This document shows positions 33,235-47,000 of a stretch of 64,000 nucleotides of DNA, piece by piece. Numbering within the stretch: the first letter of the stretch is position 1; each line of letters begins with the position of its first letter. The DNA comes from Polytrichum commune. Taxonomy: Eukaryota; Streptophyta; Polytrichopsida; Polytrichales; Polytrichaceae. Made by a program: the position numbers and the translations under genes. Where the stretch lies: contig OX485806.1 of NCBI GenBank assembly GCA_950295325.1, positions 14,134,001 through 14,198,000 of the forward strand. The letters run 5' to 3'. The notes below the pieces were generated by a model. It ran no database searches, had not been told where the DNA came from, and saw only the letters and a program-made list of their open reading frames with translations.

Positions 33235-33890
33235 TCCATGCCCATGGAGTGATGGTTTTAGATGCCATTAGTGGCGCCACCTCATAACAACCTCCACTAC
33301 CTTCATGTAGTAGACATTGGGTTGCACTCTATCTCAGGTTGGTTCAAGGTGGGTTTAGGGTGGCTTGTCAGTGCTTATTCTAGCAAATGGTTTTAGCCAT
33401 TCTATTCACAAAACCAGGGAGGTAGGCCCACATAAGCACAAAACATAAGGGAGTTGGTTCCCAAGATGCAAGGGGACTAGTACCTGGGATGCAAGGTGAC
33501 GGTTTTGTATTCGAACCATGTAGGAGCATGAAGGTGATCATGTGGCTTTGATCTAGCTTGGGTCTAGTACTCAACTATGTTGTGTTGGTTCTAGGCAATG
33601 AAGGTGGGGGATCCTCATCATATACAAAGTCGTCATACACAAGGTTGATGGATTGGTTGAATGGATTGGTTTAAGGAAGCTGGTGGTTTAGACTTTGAAT
33701 ATTCATCCAATATTCAATTGAGGCTAAAAATAAGATTTATTTCTTTAAACCTATGTTTAGCCCAAAGGCTAGCATGAATATATATATATATTGTTTTGTA
33801 TATCAACCACATAGCTATATGTATTTGCAATAGCTTAAAGTGTTGTTTTAAGGACCCTCTACCTTAATGTAATATTTGTGACTGATGCAA
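33235..33890 (+). repeat. Repeat family E, copy 2
   Basis: The block 33235-33412 and the block from about 33765-33880 match 13560-14010 in opposite orientation. About 350 bp between them (33413-33764) has no counterpart in copy 1. The copy ends about 130 bp upstream of the CPSF160 promoter region. Confidence 0.8.
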
Positions 33891-34024
33891 TCAACATACT
33901 TATTTATTGAGTCCTTATTTGTTGCTTCAAATCATCCCCCTCTTGCAAAGGAGCTATCTTATTAGTGTTGACTCACTCGGTCTCAGTAGTTGCATAGCCG
34001 GCTATGGTGTTTCCGCCATAGCTT

Positions 34025-34099
34025 CACGTGAACTCTCTTGATCTTCTTCATTGCCGCCACAGCCACCCGCTCCATTCTCTTCTCTCTTCTGTATAAAAA
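34025..34099 (+). promoter_or_regulatory. Putative CPSF160 core promoter: G-box and TATA box
   Basis: CACGTG (G-box) at 34025-34030 and TATAAAAA at 34092-34099 precede a pyrimidine-rich, GC-richer leader. Transcription would start near 34125. This is positional inference only. Confidence 0.5.
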
Positions 34100-34232
34100 C
34101 GAAAACAATTTTTTTATCCCCTTCGCGAGCCACTTCTAGTCGGCCATGTCCTCGTAATTTGAGCTTCAGAGCGCTTCCTTGCAAGCGCGGAGTGGCATTT
34201 TTTTTGGTTTTGTTTGTATACGGAAATCGGAG

Positions 34233-35003
34233 GTACGATACTTTAGTGAATATCAATTTTATTTGTAAGATGTTAAGTTTCCAGCTTCTCATGTGATGTG
34301 TTGCTTTATAATGGACCGTGTAATGTTGTTGTTTTTTTCTTTTTCTTTTTATTTCCAATTTCTTTTGTTTTTTGTTTGGACGTGAAGCTCTTCCTGCTAT
34401 TTGGTTGGCAATTAGGGATTTGTTTCTTTATTTCTCCTGGAACGATCTGGAAATGCCTGTGTTTGGAGTGGAACTGTGGTTTAGAAGTCTTCAGTACTGT
34501 GTGCGTTGAGCTGCTTAGGGTTGGTGCCGGAGTGTAGTGATTCTTTTGACAAAACTCGGTTTTGAAACTGGAATTGGTGCGGGGCATTAAATTTTTGGCA
34601 TCTATTTGTAAGAAGTTAGTTTTTCAGCTTCTCGTGTAATGTGTTGCATTATAATGTAGCGTACAGTGTTTATTTTTTGTTTTAATTTTTTTTTCTGTTT
34701 TCTGTTTTCTGTTTTTGTTATGGATTTTGATGTGAAGCTCCCTCCTGCCATCTGGTTGGCAATTAGGGGTGCGTTTTCTTGATTTCTTCTCTAACGATCT
34801 GGCAATGCCTGCGTTTGAAGTGCCATCGTACTTTGGTTATTTGCAGGACCGTGTGGGTAGAGCTGCTTAGGGTTGGTGCCGTAGTGTTGTGATTCCTATG
34901 TGTACATGGATACATATGTAGTGATTCTTTTTATGAAACTCGGTTTGGAAGTTAGGAGTTGGTGTGTGGTGCACTGAAGTTTGTGGCATTTTTGGCGACG
35001 CAG
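34233..35003 (+). other. Proposed 5' leader intron of CPSF160 containing a 343-bp tandem duplication
   Basis: A good donor GGAG|GTACGA at 34232|34233 and acceptor GACGCAG|GAG ending at 35003, 3 bp before the ATG, define a 771-bp leader intron. Inside it, 34261-34603 is repeated as 34604-34995. Shared words include TTTGTAAGA, TTGGTTGGCAATTAGGG, TGCTTAGGGTTGGTGCCG and GTGATTCTTTT. Only the second copy retains the splice acceptor. Confidence 0.65.
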
Positions 35004-35006
35004 GAG

Positions 35007-38000
35007 ATGAGCTATGCTGCCTTTAAGATGGTGCATTGCCCTACGGGCGTGGAAAATTGCGCGGCAGCTTACCTCACACACAGTGCAGGGGAGGCTGACT
35101 CTGATGCCATTCCTCTCCAGATATCGGGCCCTGAGTTGATTGCTTCCAGCGGCTACTGGGCCAGCACTCCCCGAGAACCTACAGGTGGAAGTGGCCTTCC
35201 TCCCAACCTGGTAATCACCAAAGCTAATGTGATCGAGGTATTCTATGTTCGGTTGCTGGAGGGAGACGAGAGTACTGCAAATGGAAGCAATGGTGCCGGA
35301 AACCCGGAGACAACCCCTCGAGGTGGCGTCATGGCTGGTCTTTCTTATGTCAAGCTTGAACTTGCCTGCCATTACAGGTATTTTGACCCTAAGAAATCTC
35401 TCTGTTACAATTTACTCAATATTGAAGCTTATGCACATTAGAGACATCCTCCCTTCAATGGGACTCTTCGTCGGGAGTTGGTTGGTCACCTATTGATTTT
35501 CCATTCCTTGTTTTTTGCATACAACATCGATTAATTTATTGTGATGCATGCTCGGAGGTGGTGTTTGAATTTGAATGAGGAGCAACCTATTTCGGCCCAT
35601 TGGGGGCCAAACTCAGTCCAGCACCTCTTGGCATGCCAACATGAGTTTGATACTCAATAAACCAGTATAGAATAATCTTTGTTCAAACCTCCACACTACC
35701 TCCAAGCATGCACCAATTTCTTACGAAACACGGAAGGTCTTGTACGTAAAACAACCAACTCTCAACCAAAAGTTGTGTTGAGTTAGAGGATAACTCTATT
35801 ACAGGAACCCTGTTTCTGGGAGTGACTACTGTGATATTGGCCTACACATGCAGAATGCAGCTGACTAGCATGGCTTCTTTTGTATTATGTTGTATCACTT
35901 TGAGGAGAAATTCTAAAGCTCCAGGTACAACCTGGTGTACCAGAAGACATCCTTCTTGTGGAGTTTCAATTGGAAGAACTCAAATAGAAGAAGTGCACTC
36001 TAGTCATGCGTTGTTGGAGGCTGTGCACTTCAATGCCATAGATGGACTGAATGGCAGAGTTGTGATGGTTAATTGAAATTTCGCTCTTAAAGTATGAACA
36101 CTTAATCATCCATATCACAGTTGATCTCAGAGTTCAAAAAATATCCAGGCATGCCGACCATTGTTAATAGGGCACAATAGGGTTTAGGGGCAGAAACCTT
36201 TCTATCTTATACAGAGTATTATTTGAGGTTTATAATCTGAGTCTAGCCTTGTCTTGTGTTCTCACAGAAAATTTATGTTATTATCTGTACTATCCATAGT
36301 CATGAGATGCTGGTGCTTAAATGGTTGCATCACAATTTTCAGGGGATCTGTGTCGTAGATGCTGCAAATGTAAAATTAAATTACTTTCTACATTTTTATG
36401 TTGTCATCTATTCACATCAGCTACAAAGTTTCCCATCTCAAATTTGCAACCTGTGTAGTGGTATTTGAAGATAGATAGTCATCCAGTAATGAAAATTATG
36501 TTCACATTTTATTCAGCTTACCTGACTCATATTCCTTGCTGTGTATAAATGGTCTGCTGATTTTCTTCTACATTTTCTCCTCCCTCTCCTATTTAGGGCT
36601 TTCATTTTGGTATGCTCACAGTGGGAAATATGTACAGATTACATGGTAATGTGGAGAGCTTGGGAGTACTTTCACGGCGCCGAGATGAAGGGCGCCGGGG
36701 CCGGGATGCTATTATACTCACTTTCCGTGATGCAAAAATCACAGTACTAGAATTTGATGACTCTAGTCATGGACTTCGCATTGGGTAAGTATCTGTTTAT
36801 CCTCAGTTGTGTTTCTGTCTAACAACTTTGTTTCATCTAGAAACTTTAACTTCTGTGAAGATTGATTATCATAATTGTAGATGTAAATCACTTCACAAAG
36901 ATAAAAGAGGTGGAATTTTTTGATGCACAAATCATCCTGAAGAAGGTTATGGGAGGTTTGTGAGACATCATTGAGGTGTATGGCTTTGATATTTTAGGCC
37001 TTCAAAAGTAGCTTGGTACCATATTTGGTACTTACTGTCATCAAGTGAATAAATGAAGGTGGTGCAACATTCACTTGGATGATAGTAAGCACCAAATATG
37101 GTAGAAAGCTACTAAGTGAGTTTGAGTTCATCATCAATTTTTTCATCATCTCTCATTGTCATACCTTGTGATAGTTGTTGTGGCAACAGATTTGCACTTG
37201 TATATTTCTCTGGTTGTATTCATATCTCGATTATTTTTCATAGCCTCATTGTGATCCCTTTTAAGGATTGAGAGTTCCTCATCTTCTATGTTTGGGTTAG
37301 GTATTTCTCTATTTCCGTTTTCTTGGGTAAGAAGAGTGCACTTGAAATATAGTCCATGTCACTCTTACCTGCATAGTGTAGGCTTGTTATTCATCTTCTG
37401 GACCTATACTTGAATATTCTAGTGGTGATGGCAGCTCATTGCACTACTTTGAGGGGCCAGAGTGGCAATACCTGAAGCGAGGTCGAGAGCGATTTGTCAG
37501 AGGTCCTTCGGTACGAGCTGATCCTTCAGGCCGATGTGCAGGTGTCTTGGTGTACTCCTGTCAACTGGTACTCCTTAAAGCTGCACAGGTTGGTGTTTGA
37601 AAGCATTAACACTATGGTTGCTGAATGTTGTAATGAGCATAAATACTGGAAATTCACAGAATTGTTTGATGGTCAAGGTCATTTGGTAATACAAACTTGA
37701 CAGTTACAGTGGTTTGGGTGCTCTCTTAACAATTCTTTGAGATTTAGCCTGACCTGGATCATTGCATTTTGCTTTCCATTCAATTGAATTGAATTGCAAT
37801 TTGTGTTCCCAGCTACATGGATATATATGTAGTGTTCAGTTAAATGTGAGGGATGGAGGGCTGTAGCAATTTGATCAACTGCAGCATATTGTTTTGCAGT
37901 GAATAATTTATGTGCCTAACAATGGGTGTAGAAAGATGGGATATTCCTCATGGGCAAAGAAGGTAATCTCAACAGTTTGATTGGATTGTGAGTTCAAATA

Positions 38001-41000
38001 ACTTGTTAATGTTTCGGAGAATCGTATGCCTCCACGGAACAGATGGATTGTTTGATTTGCAATTCAACTGTTGATTGTTTTGACATGATGACCATGTTTT
38101 CTTCCATTTTGCCAGGCAGGATACGGTCTTGGTGATGAGGAGGAAGGTCTGAGCATTGGGAGCAAGATTTATGCTCATGTTGAATCTTCATATGTAGTGA
38201 GCTTGCGTGACATGGATATGAAACATATCAAAGACTTTGTCTTCCTTCATGGCAAGTATTTCACCCAAGTAGTGCTTCACTGCTACTTTTTCCATTTTCT
38301 GTAGAATATCTGGTTCTTTGTTAGGGACAGCTGTTAGATCACCTGTTATCACAATAAAAGCACTACTGCTTGAAGGCCACAGGGCTTACTTAATGTTAAA
38401 GTGAACAAAGCTTTTTTCTATTTAATCATCCTTCAAAAAGACATTCAGATAAGAAATGGTAAGAATGGTCACATAATTGTGCAACGATCAACTGTGGTAC
38501 TGAATGGCTGCAGTTATGTACAACTATGGAACATAAACTGCAAAGTTTTTGTTTTTGTTTTAGTATGATCCCGCTGGTTCAAATGAGAAGGGTTTCCCTT
38601 GAAGCAAGAAGAATAGAATCACCTGTGAGAATCAGAAAAGTGGTTGTAGAAGGATATACAAAGTCACTCTTTGATAGGACCTGATCTTTTGAGAGCTTCA
38701 GAGTTTGTGTGCATAGATTGAGAAAGGGAGAAATGAGAAGCAGGGATGACTGAGTTGTTTGTATAGGCTAAGTTATGTGGTAGAAATTAGGGATGAACAC
38801 GACATTCTCTTTGGCTCCCAGAGTCCTATCAAAGTAGTGGTTAGTATCATCACCTCTGTTGAGTAAGCCTGACCATGTCAGATGGTCAAAAGTCAGGAAT
38901 ATTATGTTGAAACTATGTTCTTCTCCAGGAAAATTATCCTATGACCTTAAGTTTCTGGTACTTTGACTCCCCCAGTTTGGGTTATAGAAGAAAGAATTTT
39001 GTATGGCATGTGCAATTTTTGAGAAGGCTTGTAATATAAGGTTTGTATCACTGTTCTGGTTGCATGACCTGAGAGAAGAGCCTATGTACTTGAAACCATC
39101 ATATTACAGTTGAAGGGAATTTCTGACCTGAGGTTGCTGTGTCCAGGTTATATTGAGCCAGTCTTAGTGGTGCTTCATGAGAAAGACCCCACGTGGGCAG
39201 GACGAGTGGCTGTAAGGCGTCACACATCTGCAGTCACTGCTCTCAGCATTAACACAACCCTGAAGCAACATCCTCTCATCTGGTCTGCCACTGTATGTAT
39301 GAGCCTCTTCAATGTACTCCACTCTTAGAAAGGCTGTCAAATCATTACAAGATATCAGCTGTCAGGGAGCCTGACCATCTCAGTTTTATATGTGCTTAAA
39401 AATATTCATAGTGATTGGTGAGTATGAAGTTTTTTAGTTTCTTAATCTGGTGGATTGCCATCATACTTACCCAATAGTCATAGCATTCTTTTGATATAGA
39501 TGTCTCAATCAGTTAACAGTGGGAGAGAAGGGGCACATATGTGCAGTGTCCTCCGGTTTTTCTTTTCCTCTCTTTTGTCTCCACTATCTATTGGGCCTCT
39601 CTTGTTTTCATAATTTTAGGGATTTCTTCTAGGATACTGATGCAATTAAATTGTGTGTATGTGCAGAATCTACCTTATGATGCCTACATGCTTTTGGCTG
39701 TTCCTGCCCCAATTGGTGGAGTGTTAGTCTTTTGCGCTAATTCTATTCACTACCATAGTCAGGTACTACATGCAACTTAACCTTGTCTGTTGTATATGAC
39801 TCCTAAAATGTTATCTGTTGACACCAGGTGATATCAATTAAGTCCTTCATTTCTGGCAAATATTCTTGTAAGGAGATGGCTGCATATAAAATTTACAAAA
39901 GTCTTACCGTTAAAGGCTTGGATCAAGCTATCAAGAAGGAAGGTTGAGTCAATATCTAACTTGGTACTATCCTGTTCAATGAAGTGGACATATTTTTAAT
40001 GGCATAACCTATTTGTTACATTCTTTAAAGGCTTAAATGCAACTTGAAATATTTCTGGACATTTTTTCCAGTCCTTGAGTGTCAGGACATTCAAATAATT
40101 CAGGATTTTTGCTGTGACAGTCAGGTTCATGTGCACTTGGCTTGAACGAATTTGCAGTGGCACCAGAGGGCGGGTAAGGTTCTTTTTGGTTTTATAGTGC
40201 ATTTTAGCTTCTTAGAGGCACTAAGACCATGATTCTCTACTCCAGGATCTCAAGAGGTTGTGTAGTCAATCTGTATATATATTTCTGTATTACTAAGTTA
40301 TTACAGCATATTTCATTGTCCAATGTGACTCTTCAGGATATCTAGTCTCTATTTGGATATTGATGGTGAGTTTCTAATGGTTCTCAAAATGGTGGCGGTA
40401 AAAGTGACAATAGGCTCTCTTGACCTGACTGTTTGCAGGGCAGAGTACCCAAAATCTAAACTTACAGTGGAGCTTGATACAGCTCATGCAACATGGGTCT
40501 CGCATGATGTAGCTCTCATATCCACAAAAACTGGCAATCTGCTATTTCTCTCTCTTGTATATGATGGAAGGTGAGGGTCTTATTCCGTAATGTACCGCTT
40601 TGACATATAAGGCTTAACCAATTGGTCTTGAAATTTTGGCTAGTTCTAAAAGGTTTTTGAATTTGGACACTGATGATGCAGGATGGTCCAAAAATTAGAG
40701 CTATCAAAATCAAAGGCCTCTGTCCTCACATCGGTATGCTTCCTGCTTTTGTTTGCAGTGCTTCTGTGTAGATAGGTCCTGATATGTTGAGGACAGGAAT
40801 AATAGCTGCATTAGACAATGATCCTATAGAAAGAAGGAAAATGCAAGCACTACTTTGGCCAAGAGCTTAAAATTAGGGTCCAAGTCCAAGAAACCCAAAA
40901 TTTTTGGCTCTCAGTTGGCTAAATACTTCTGGACTTAGCCTGGGAAGCAATCCCCCCGGATGGACAACCAAGAAAAACCCAAGGGACGTTTGTGCAAGAA

Positions 41001-44000
41001 TTATTAACACTACTTATAAGCAGTCAATTTTGGAGTCTTCTCCTCCCCCCTTCTCCCTCTTTTACTTCTCTTTTCAAAGTCGCCTGCACCCTACAGTCCT
41101 ATATAACATAAGGAAAACAAGTCCTTGACCCTGTACACAGGGGTCCAAGGTGCAGACAAAATATTTCAATTCTAGAGTTGCCCTAAGTCCATGTCATGTT
41201 ATGAGCGGCTATTTTTTATGTGGGAGTTGTGGTGTTCTGATATGATTTTATTTTGGTGTGTGAAGTGTATGTGCACAGTTGGTGATAATTTTTTCTTCCT
41301 GGGGAGCCGTCTTGCAGACAGTCTCCTTGTTCAACATACTTCTGGAAATGCATCTACTCAAACTCCAATCTTAGCTTTAAAATCTGAGAAAGAGGAGGTA
41401 GTATCATCTAGCACATTTTCTCTCTTTTGGATTACTAGGTCAATGCTATTTGTTACAAATATAAGTGCTCTTGGAAAGTAAATATTCGTTGTTGGAGGAA
41501 GGTGGTTTGTGAGTTTAATGTACTTTCAGCACATATGTTTCACTTTTTATGTCCGAGTCTTGGGACCATATACCAAGTTTTCCTCATTTAGTATATCCCA
41601 TGGTGATATTCTTGCATGTGTACATATCGGTTTGTCCATTATCTACTTGGCCTTCGTTTTTCTCTTGAATATCTTGACAAAAATCCTTATATCCTCATTG
41701 CTTCCATGTCATTTACTTGAATTTCTCAGGTCTGGGGATAATTGGCTAAGTACAAATTTACATCTCACTGTCCATAAATCAGGGTGACATTGAAGCAGAT
41801 TTTTCTGGTCCAGCAGCCAAACGATTGAAGCGGGAACCTTCTGATGAAGAGGAAGGAGTTAGTGCAGAAGAAATGTCTCTATATTATTCGTCACCAACCT
41901 CATCTGATACGTCTCAGGTACATTTGAATCTACCATTTTACAGACCTGGTGAACAAATTGCAAGTTGTTGTTTCTACAGCAATTTTTACTTGCAATGATT
42001 GGTCTTTAATAGTTCCAATATTTATGCTGACCAGGGTAACAAGAGAATGTCTGGCCTTGCAACAATAAGAAACAGTGTAGCACCCAAATCCTGACCTTTA
42101 ACATCCTTGCTGTTTAGGGTGTTTTAGATCATTTTGTTAGGAAGTTTGTATGTCCTACTTCAATCTCGACAATTTAAAATCCTCCTAATTGTGTATTTCC
42201 TGTCCTGCAGAAGAAAACATTTACATTCACAGTTCGGGATTCTTTGGTGAATATATGTCCACTTAGAGATTTTGCTTATGGACTGCGCTCAAATGCAGAT
42301 CCAGCTGCTTCTGGACTAAGCAAGCAGAGCAACTATGAACTGGTGTGTGGGCTGCACTGTCAATTTTGTTCCAGTTGGTTTTTGTTTCTGGAGCTCTGTG
42401 TGCATGGAATATTCCATGTGCATTTTTTTGCAAAGAAAAATCTGTAATAGCAGATGTGATTCACTCTGCAGGTAGCTTGCTCTGGGCATGGTAAGAATGG
42501 CAGTTTGTCTGTGCTTCATCAGTCAATTCGTCCTGAGCTTATCACACAGGTCAGATTTTTCCCAACATCTGTTTTGCATCTGGACATATGGTCTTGAAGA
42601 CATTCTCCTCTTAGTTGCATCTGAGTCTCAGAGTGTGCCATTCTCTTTAATCACATATAGAGAACAAGAGTGCTTGAGCCAACAAACTATCCTTGCTTTA
42701 GTCCCACCATACTGTCCTTCTACAGACAAATGTGGCCAAACCATGTGCTCTGAGCTTGACCACGTGTCATCCTGTTTTACTGCTGGTTCATTCATAAAGA
42801 ATGCTGTTCCTTTTATTATTGTCTGGAGAGCGCTCCATTCCTACCTTCATTATTAGTAAAAGGTATAAGTATGTGCTTTCTTTACATACCGGTGTGTGAT
42901 TCAGTGGGGTGCAGTTCCTGCTTTCTTCCTGGATTTTATACTATTCTTTAATCAGTGCTCTTATATTGTGGATGGCCAGGTGGAGCTTCCAGGTTGTACT
43001 GGAATTTGGACTGTGTATCACAAGGCAGAAAGAGAAGATGCAACTGAGTTCAATTTTGGTACCACGGAAGAAGAAGAGTTTCATGCTTACCTTATCATCA
43101 GTTTGGAAGCCCGAACCATGGTGTGCACCTGTCCCAAAGGGTTTTGTTATTTGCTGGAAAATTGCTCTGGACTAAACTATACAAACTAAAATTACTCTTT
43201 ACCCATATGAATTGTAGTCATAGCTACTTTGGTGTCAGTTCATAAAGCTGACACTTGGTATGAAGAAGACCACCTCACAATTACTAGGTGTTTGTCTGGA
43301 TTCTACATCAATTTTGTTCACATATTCTTCTTATACATCACTATGACCTTCATTTATCCATCAACTAAAGAACTTACCTGTGACAGGTTCTTCTGACAGG
43401 GGACACTCTGGGGGAAGTGACTGAATCTGTAGAATACTTTACAGAAGGGAACACTATTGCTGCTGGAAATTTATTTGGCAGGTAGTATGTTTGTGCAATT
43501 TTCATTTTGCTGACTTGACAAAAAACTGAAGTGTGATCTACATGAGATTCTTTCTGATTGTCCGATGATTTTTCTTCATACACATAGTTGGGTCACATGA
43601 GAATTTGAACGGATGCAAGGAATTTAGATTATTGATGGACATCCTCTTTTTGGTCTGTGACACAATTATTTCTCCAACTCATGAGCATCTGGGGCTATGA
43701 TTGCAGGCATTTTGTGGTCCAGGTTTATCGGACAGGGGTAAGGCTTCTTGATGGTGCAAAAATGACTCAAGAACTGTTATTCACGAGTCTTAAGCTGGAA
43801 GGTGTTCCGGACTTGCCCAGTAATTTGGCAGTTGAGGCGACTATCGCAGATCCATTTGTCCTGCTCAAAATGGCAGATGGCAGTTTGCAGCTTATTATTG
43901 GAGGTATGATTGTCATTTCCTTGCCTGCATCCAGAAAACTCATTAAACTCTCTTTCAAGTTCTGTCCTTTCAGTATGAATTATCAACATCTTGTCATGGT

Positions 44001-47000
44001 TCTTCAGGTTCTTCTCCTCAGTTTCTGACTATTATCTTTTATTGCATATGGGTATGGTCATACATGGAACCTGGGAGGTGCACTGACAATGGCTCTTTTC
44101 ATCATGTTTTGTAACAGACCCTGAAACCACAAAATTGTCCATGATTCAACCGCCTTGTTTCAACCTAATTACAGATCCAGTCACAGCTTGTGCACTTTAT
44201 GAAGACAAAGGACCTCATTTCTGGTTGCGAAGGACATGCAATGACACTACATCAGAAAGACATCAACTTCCTACACGACCTGATCCAGTTTATATACTTT
44301 ACCATCTTATGAAACCCGCTATTTTGTGTCATGGAGATATATGTCATGTATCTGTCATGTCCATGTCAAGTGTTGTGCTCCAGACTTAAATATTGGCATC
44401 ACCTGAAGAATAACAATCTGGGGAACCACCCAAAGTGCATTGTTTTTCTGCATGCCTTAAGGTCTGAAGCATATATTAACTTATTGAGCAGAATGCAAAG
44501 TATTCCTTTTATTCTAATTTTTGGAATTTTAGGCTTAATATGTGGATTTGTACTTGATGGACTATCCTGACACCTGAGAATGAATAGGCATGAAAGAGTT
44601 ACCAACTCCTTTTGGCAAGAGAGTGTACAAATTCACATAAATTCTGTATATGCAGTTATACTTGCTGTATATTTACTTACTTTTGATGTGCGTTTTGTTG
44701 GATTCAATTCCTTGTCAGGGTTTGGACGATAATAACTTTGTTGAACATTTGTATACAATGTTGTGTTCAGGGAAATGTTTACTGCATCATATGCCGGCAG
44801 AGTGGGAAACTTGAAATATATGATCTCCCTGATGCAGCCTGTGTGTATTCTGTCGATTACTTTAATCATGGAATGTCAGTAATATGGGATCAGAAAGTTC
44901 TTGAAAGGCGGGTATCATCAAATGCTGCTCTAAGAGAAGGTGCAGAAGAAGACGAAGTACCTGGTGATGATTTGTTACGAGATGCTGGCTTAAGGCTATA
45001 TGTGACACAAATATGTTTTGAAAGCTGGGGAGAGAAATTTGGACGTCCATTTCTGCTAGCCACTCTTTCCGATGGGACCATGCTATCCTACCATGCCTTT
45101 TCTTATGAAAGTTCTGATACCTGTGATGTGCTTGGGATTGGAGAGGATACTGGGATTAGCCTTAGAGAGCCTGCAAGGCTTGCGCATTTACGATTTGTGC
45201 GAATACCAATTGAGTGGGTGAGTGGTCAAGAGGGAGGATCCAAGGCTGTGCAGACAACAAGATTTTCCTCTTTCAAGAATGTGGGTTCTTTTCCAGGAAT
45301 ATTTGTGACAGGACCGCGCCCAACGTGGCTGATGGTCTGCAGGGGCAGATTGCGACCTCATCCTCAGGTATGGTCAACTTGCTTAATTGTTTGCAAGTTG
45401 TTAGTTGAGTGACCACACTTCTCAATGATTTTCAAGATATGCGTCTGCTTCTGCTGCTGGATGCATAGATTACAGAAACATGTTCTGTATTTTTTTGTGT
45501 GTTGGCAGTTCTGTGATGGAGAAATACTAGGATTCACTCCTCTGCACAATGTTAACTGTGCCCATGGTTTCATCTATATAACGGCTCAGGTCTGACCTCC
45601 TCTTTTACAGCTCATTTTTTTGCTGCTTTGTTAGGAGCTTACACACTTGCAGAACTCAAGTGTGATTTAGGAATCAAACTTCACTTATTTGGAAGTTGTT
45701 AACTTGTATATTGGCTGGACAACCTGAAATTTCTAGTGATAGTTGTGTAGAATTCTAACCCTCACTAACAATGTTTTGTCCTTTTGTATAATATTGCAGG
45801 GGCTATTAAAAATTTGTCAACTACCCTCCCTTCTCTTCTATGACAACGATTGGCCAGTTCAAAAGGCATCTCCTAACGACCATAAAATCTTTACTTGCGT
45901 TTTGATACAACTATTTACTGTAGTATCATAGTGTACTCAACATAACCATCAACAATCAGTTGGAGAAATCCAGATTGTAAACAATTACACGACCTTTTAT
46001 CTTTATGTAAACAAGTGGAGGAACTTTGGATAATATTCCCATTATGGGTCTTAAGCTGGCGACGTTGTGGTCCTGGAAGTAATTTGTCATTGTCTGACCT
46101 TAAAACTTACATGTAATTCTTGGACTACAGATCCCGCTCCGTGGAACGCCTCATCAAGTCACATATCATGCAGATGTCAATTTGTATGCGCTTATCATCT
46201 CTACTCCTGTAAGTTGGTTCACATGCCCTTGTAACTAGCAAGTAAACTAAGCTTCAAAACAAATTATTTTCAGTTAGAGTAATTCAGCCATGAAATAATT
46301 TTTGAGGTTGTTGACAGGTTTCTCGACCAACAGCTCAAGTTCTAATGGGCGATGGCCATCCCTATGATCAGCAACAAGAAATCTCAATTGCAGAAGATGG
46401 ACAAAAGCTTGTGACATCTGAGGACTTTGAGGTTCGAATCATTGAGCCAGCTCAACCAGGAGGAAACTGGGAAGCCAAGGCTGCTATCAAAATGCATATG
46501 ACTGAGAATGCTCTGACAGTTCGCATTGTTAGTATAAAGGTTAGTATCTTTTTCCTCAATTTTTAGATCTCCCTTTAACAAGCAGGTTCAATTCTAATAT
46601 CTGGAAGCGATGTCATCAAGTCTGTCCACAAATTAGCGGCGTCTCCCTCCTGAGTACTTTTGAAGACAAGAATGTTGTCTTTGCATGTTTAATGGTTATT
46701 GCTATCAAGATTCAAATTTCCTGGGTTTTGTTTCTCTATCCAATGTGGATAATGAGATTCATTTTGACTTTTAACTCATTGATACACATTTTAATGAGTT
46801 CTGATGAAATTCAACATCTGAAGAAATTTGTCAAGGACACTTTCCATCAGTTGTAGTTTTGGCAGAAGCTTGCAGATTATTAATGTGACTTCATGAATGT
46901 GACAGAACACTTCAACAGATCAAACACAGACATTGCTTGCCATTGGCACCTCATATGTGCAAGGGGAAGATGTTGCTGCAAAAGGTCGAATCATTCTTGT

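Noticed and set aside
34959-35006. Upstream in-frame ATG for CPSF160
   Set aside because: It lies on the intron side of the CAG|GAGATG acceptor, and homologues begin MSYAA/MSFAA, so 35007 is preferred.
35822-36076. Possible retrotransposon or gene fragment in CPSF160 intron 1
   Set aside because: An open frame in transcribed intron sequence, but no motif supports a retroelement or exon, and splicing to exon 2 at 36638 explains the gene without it.
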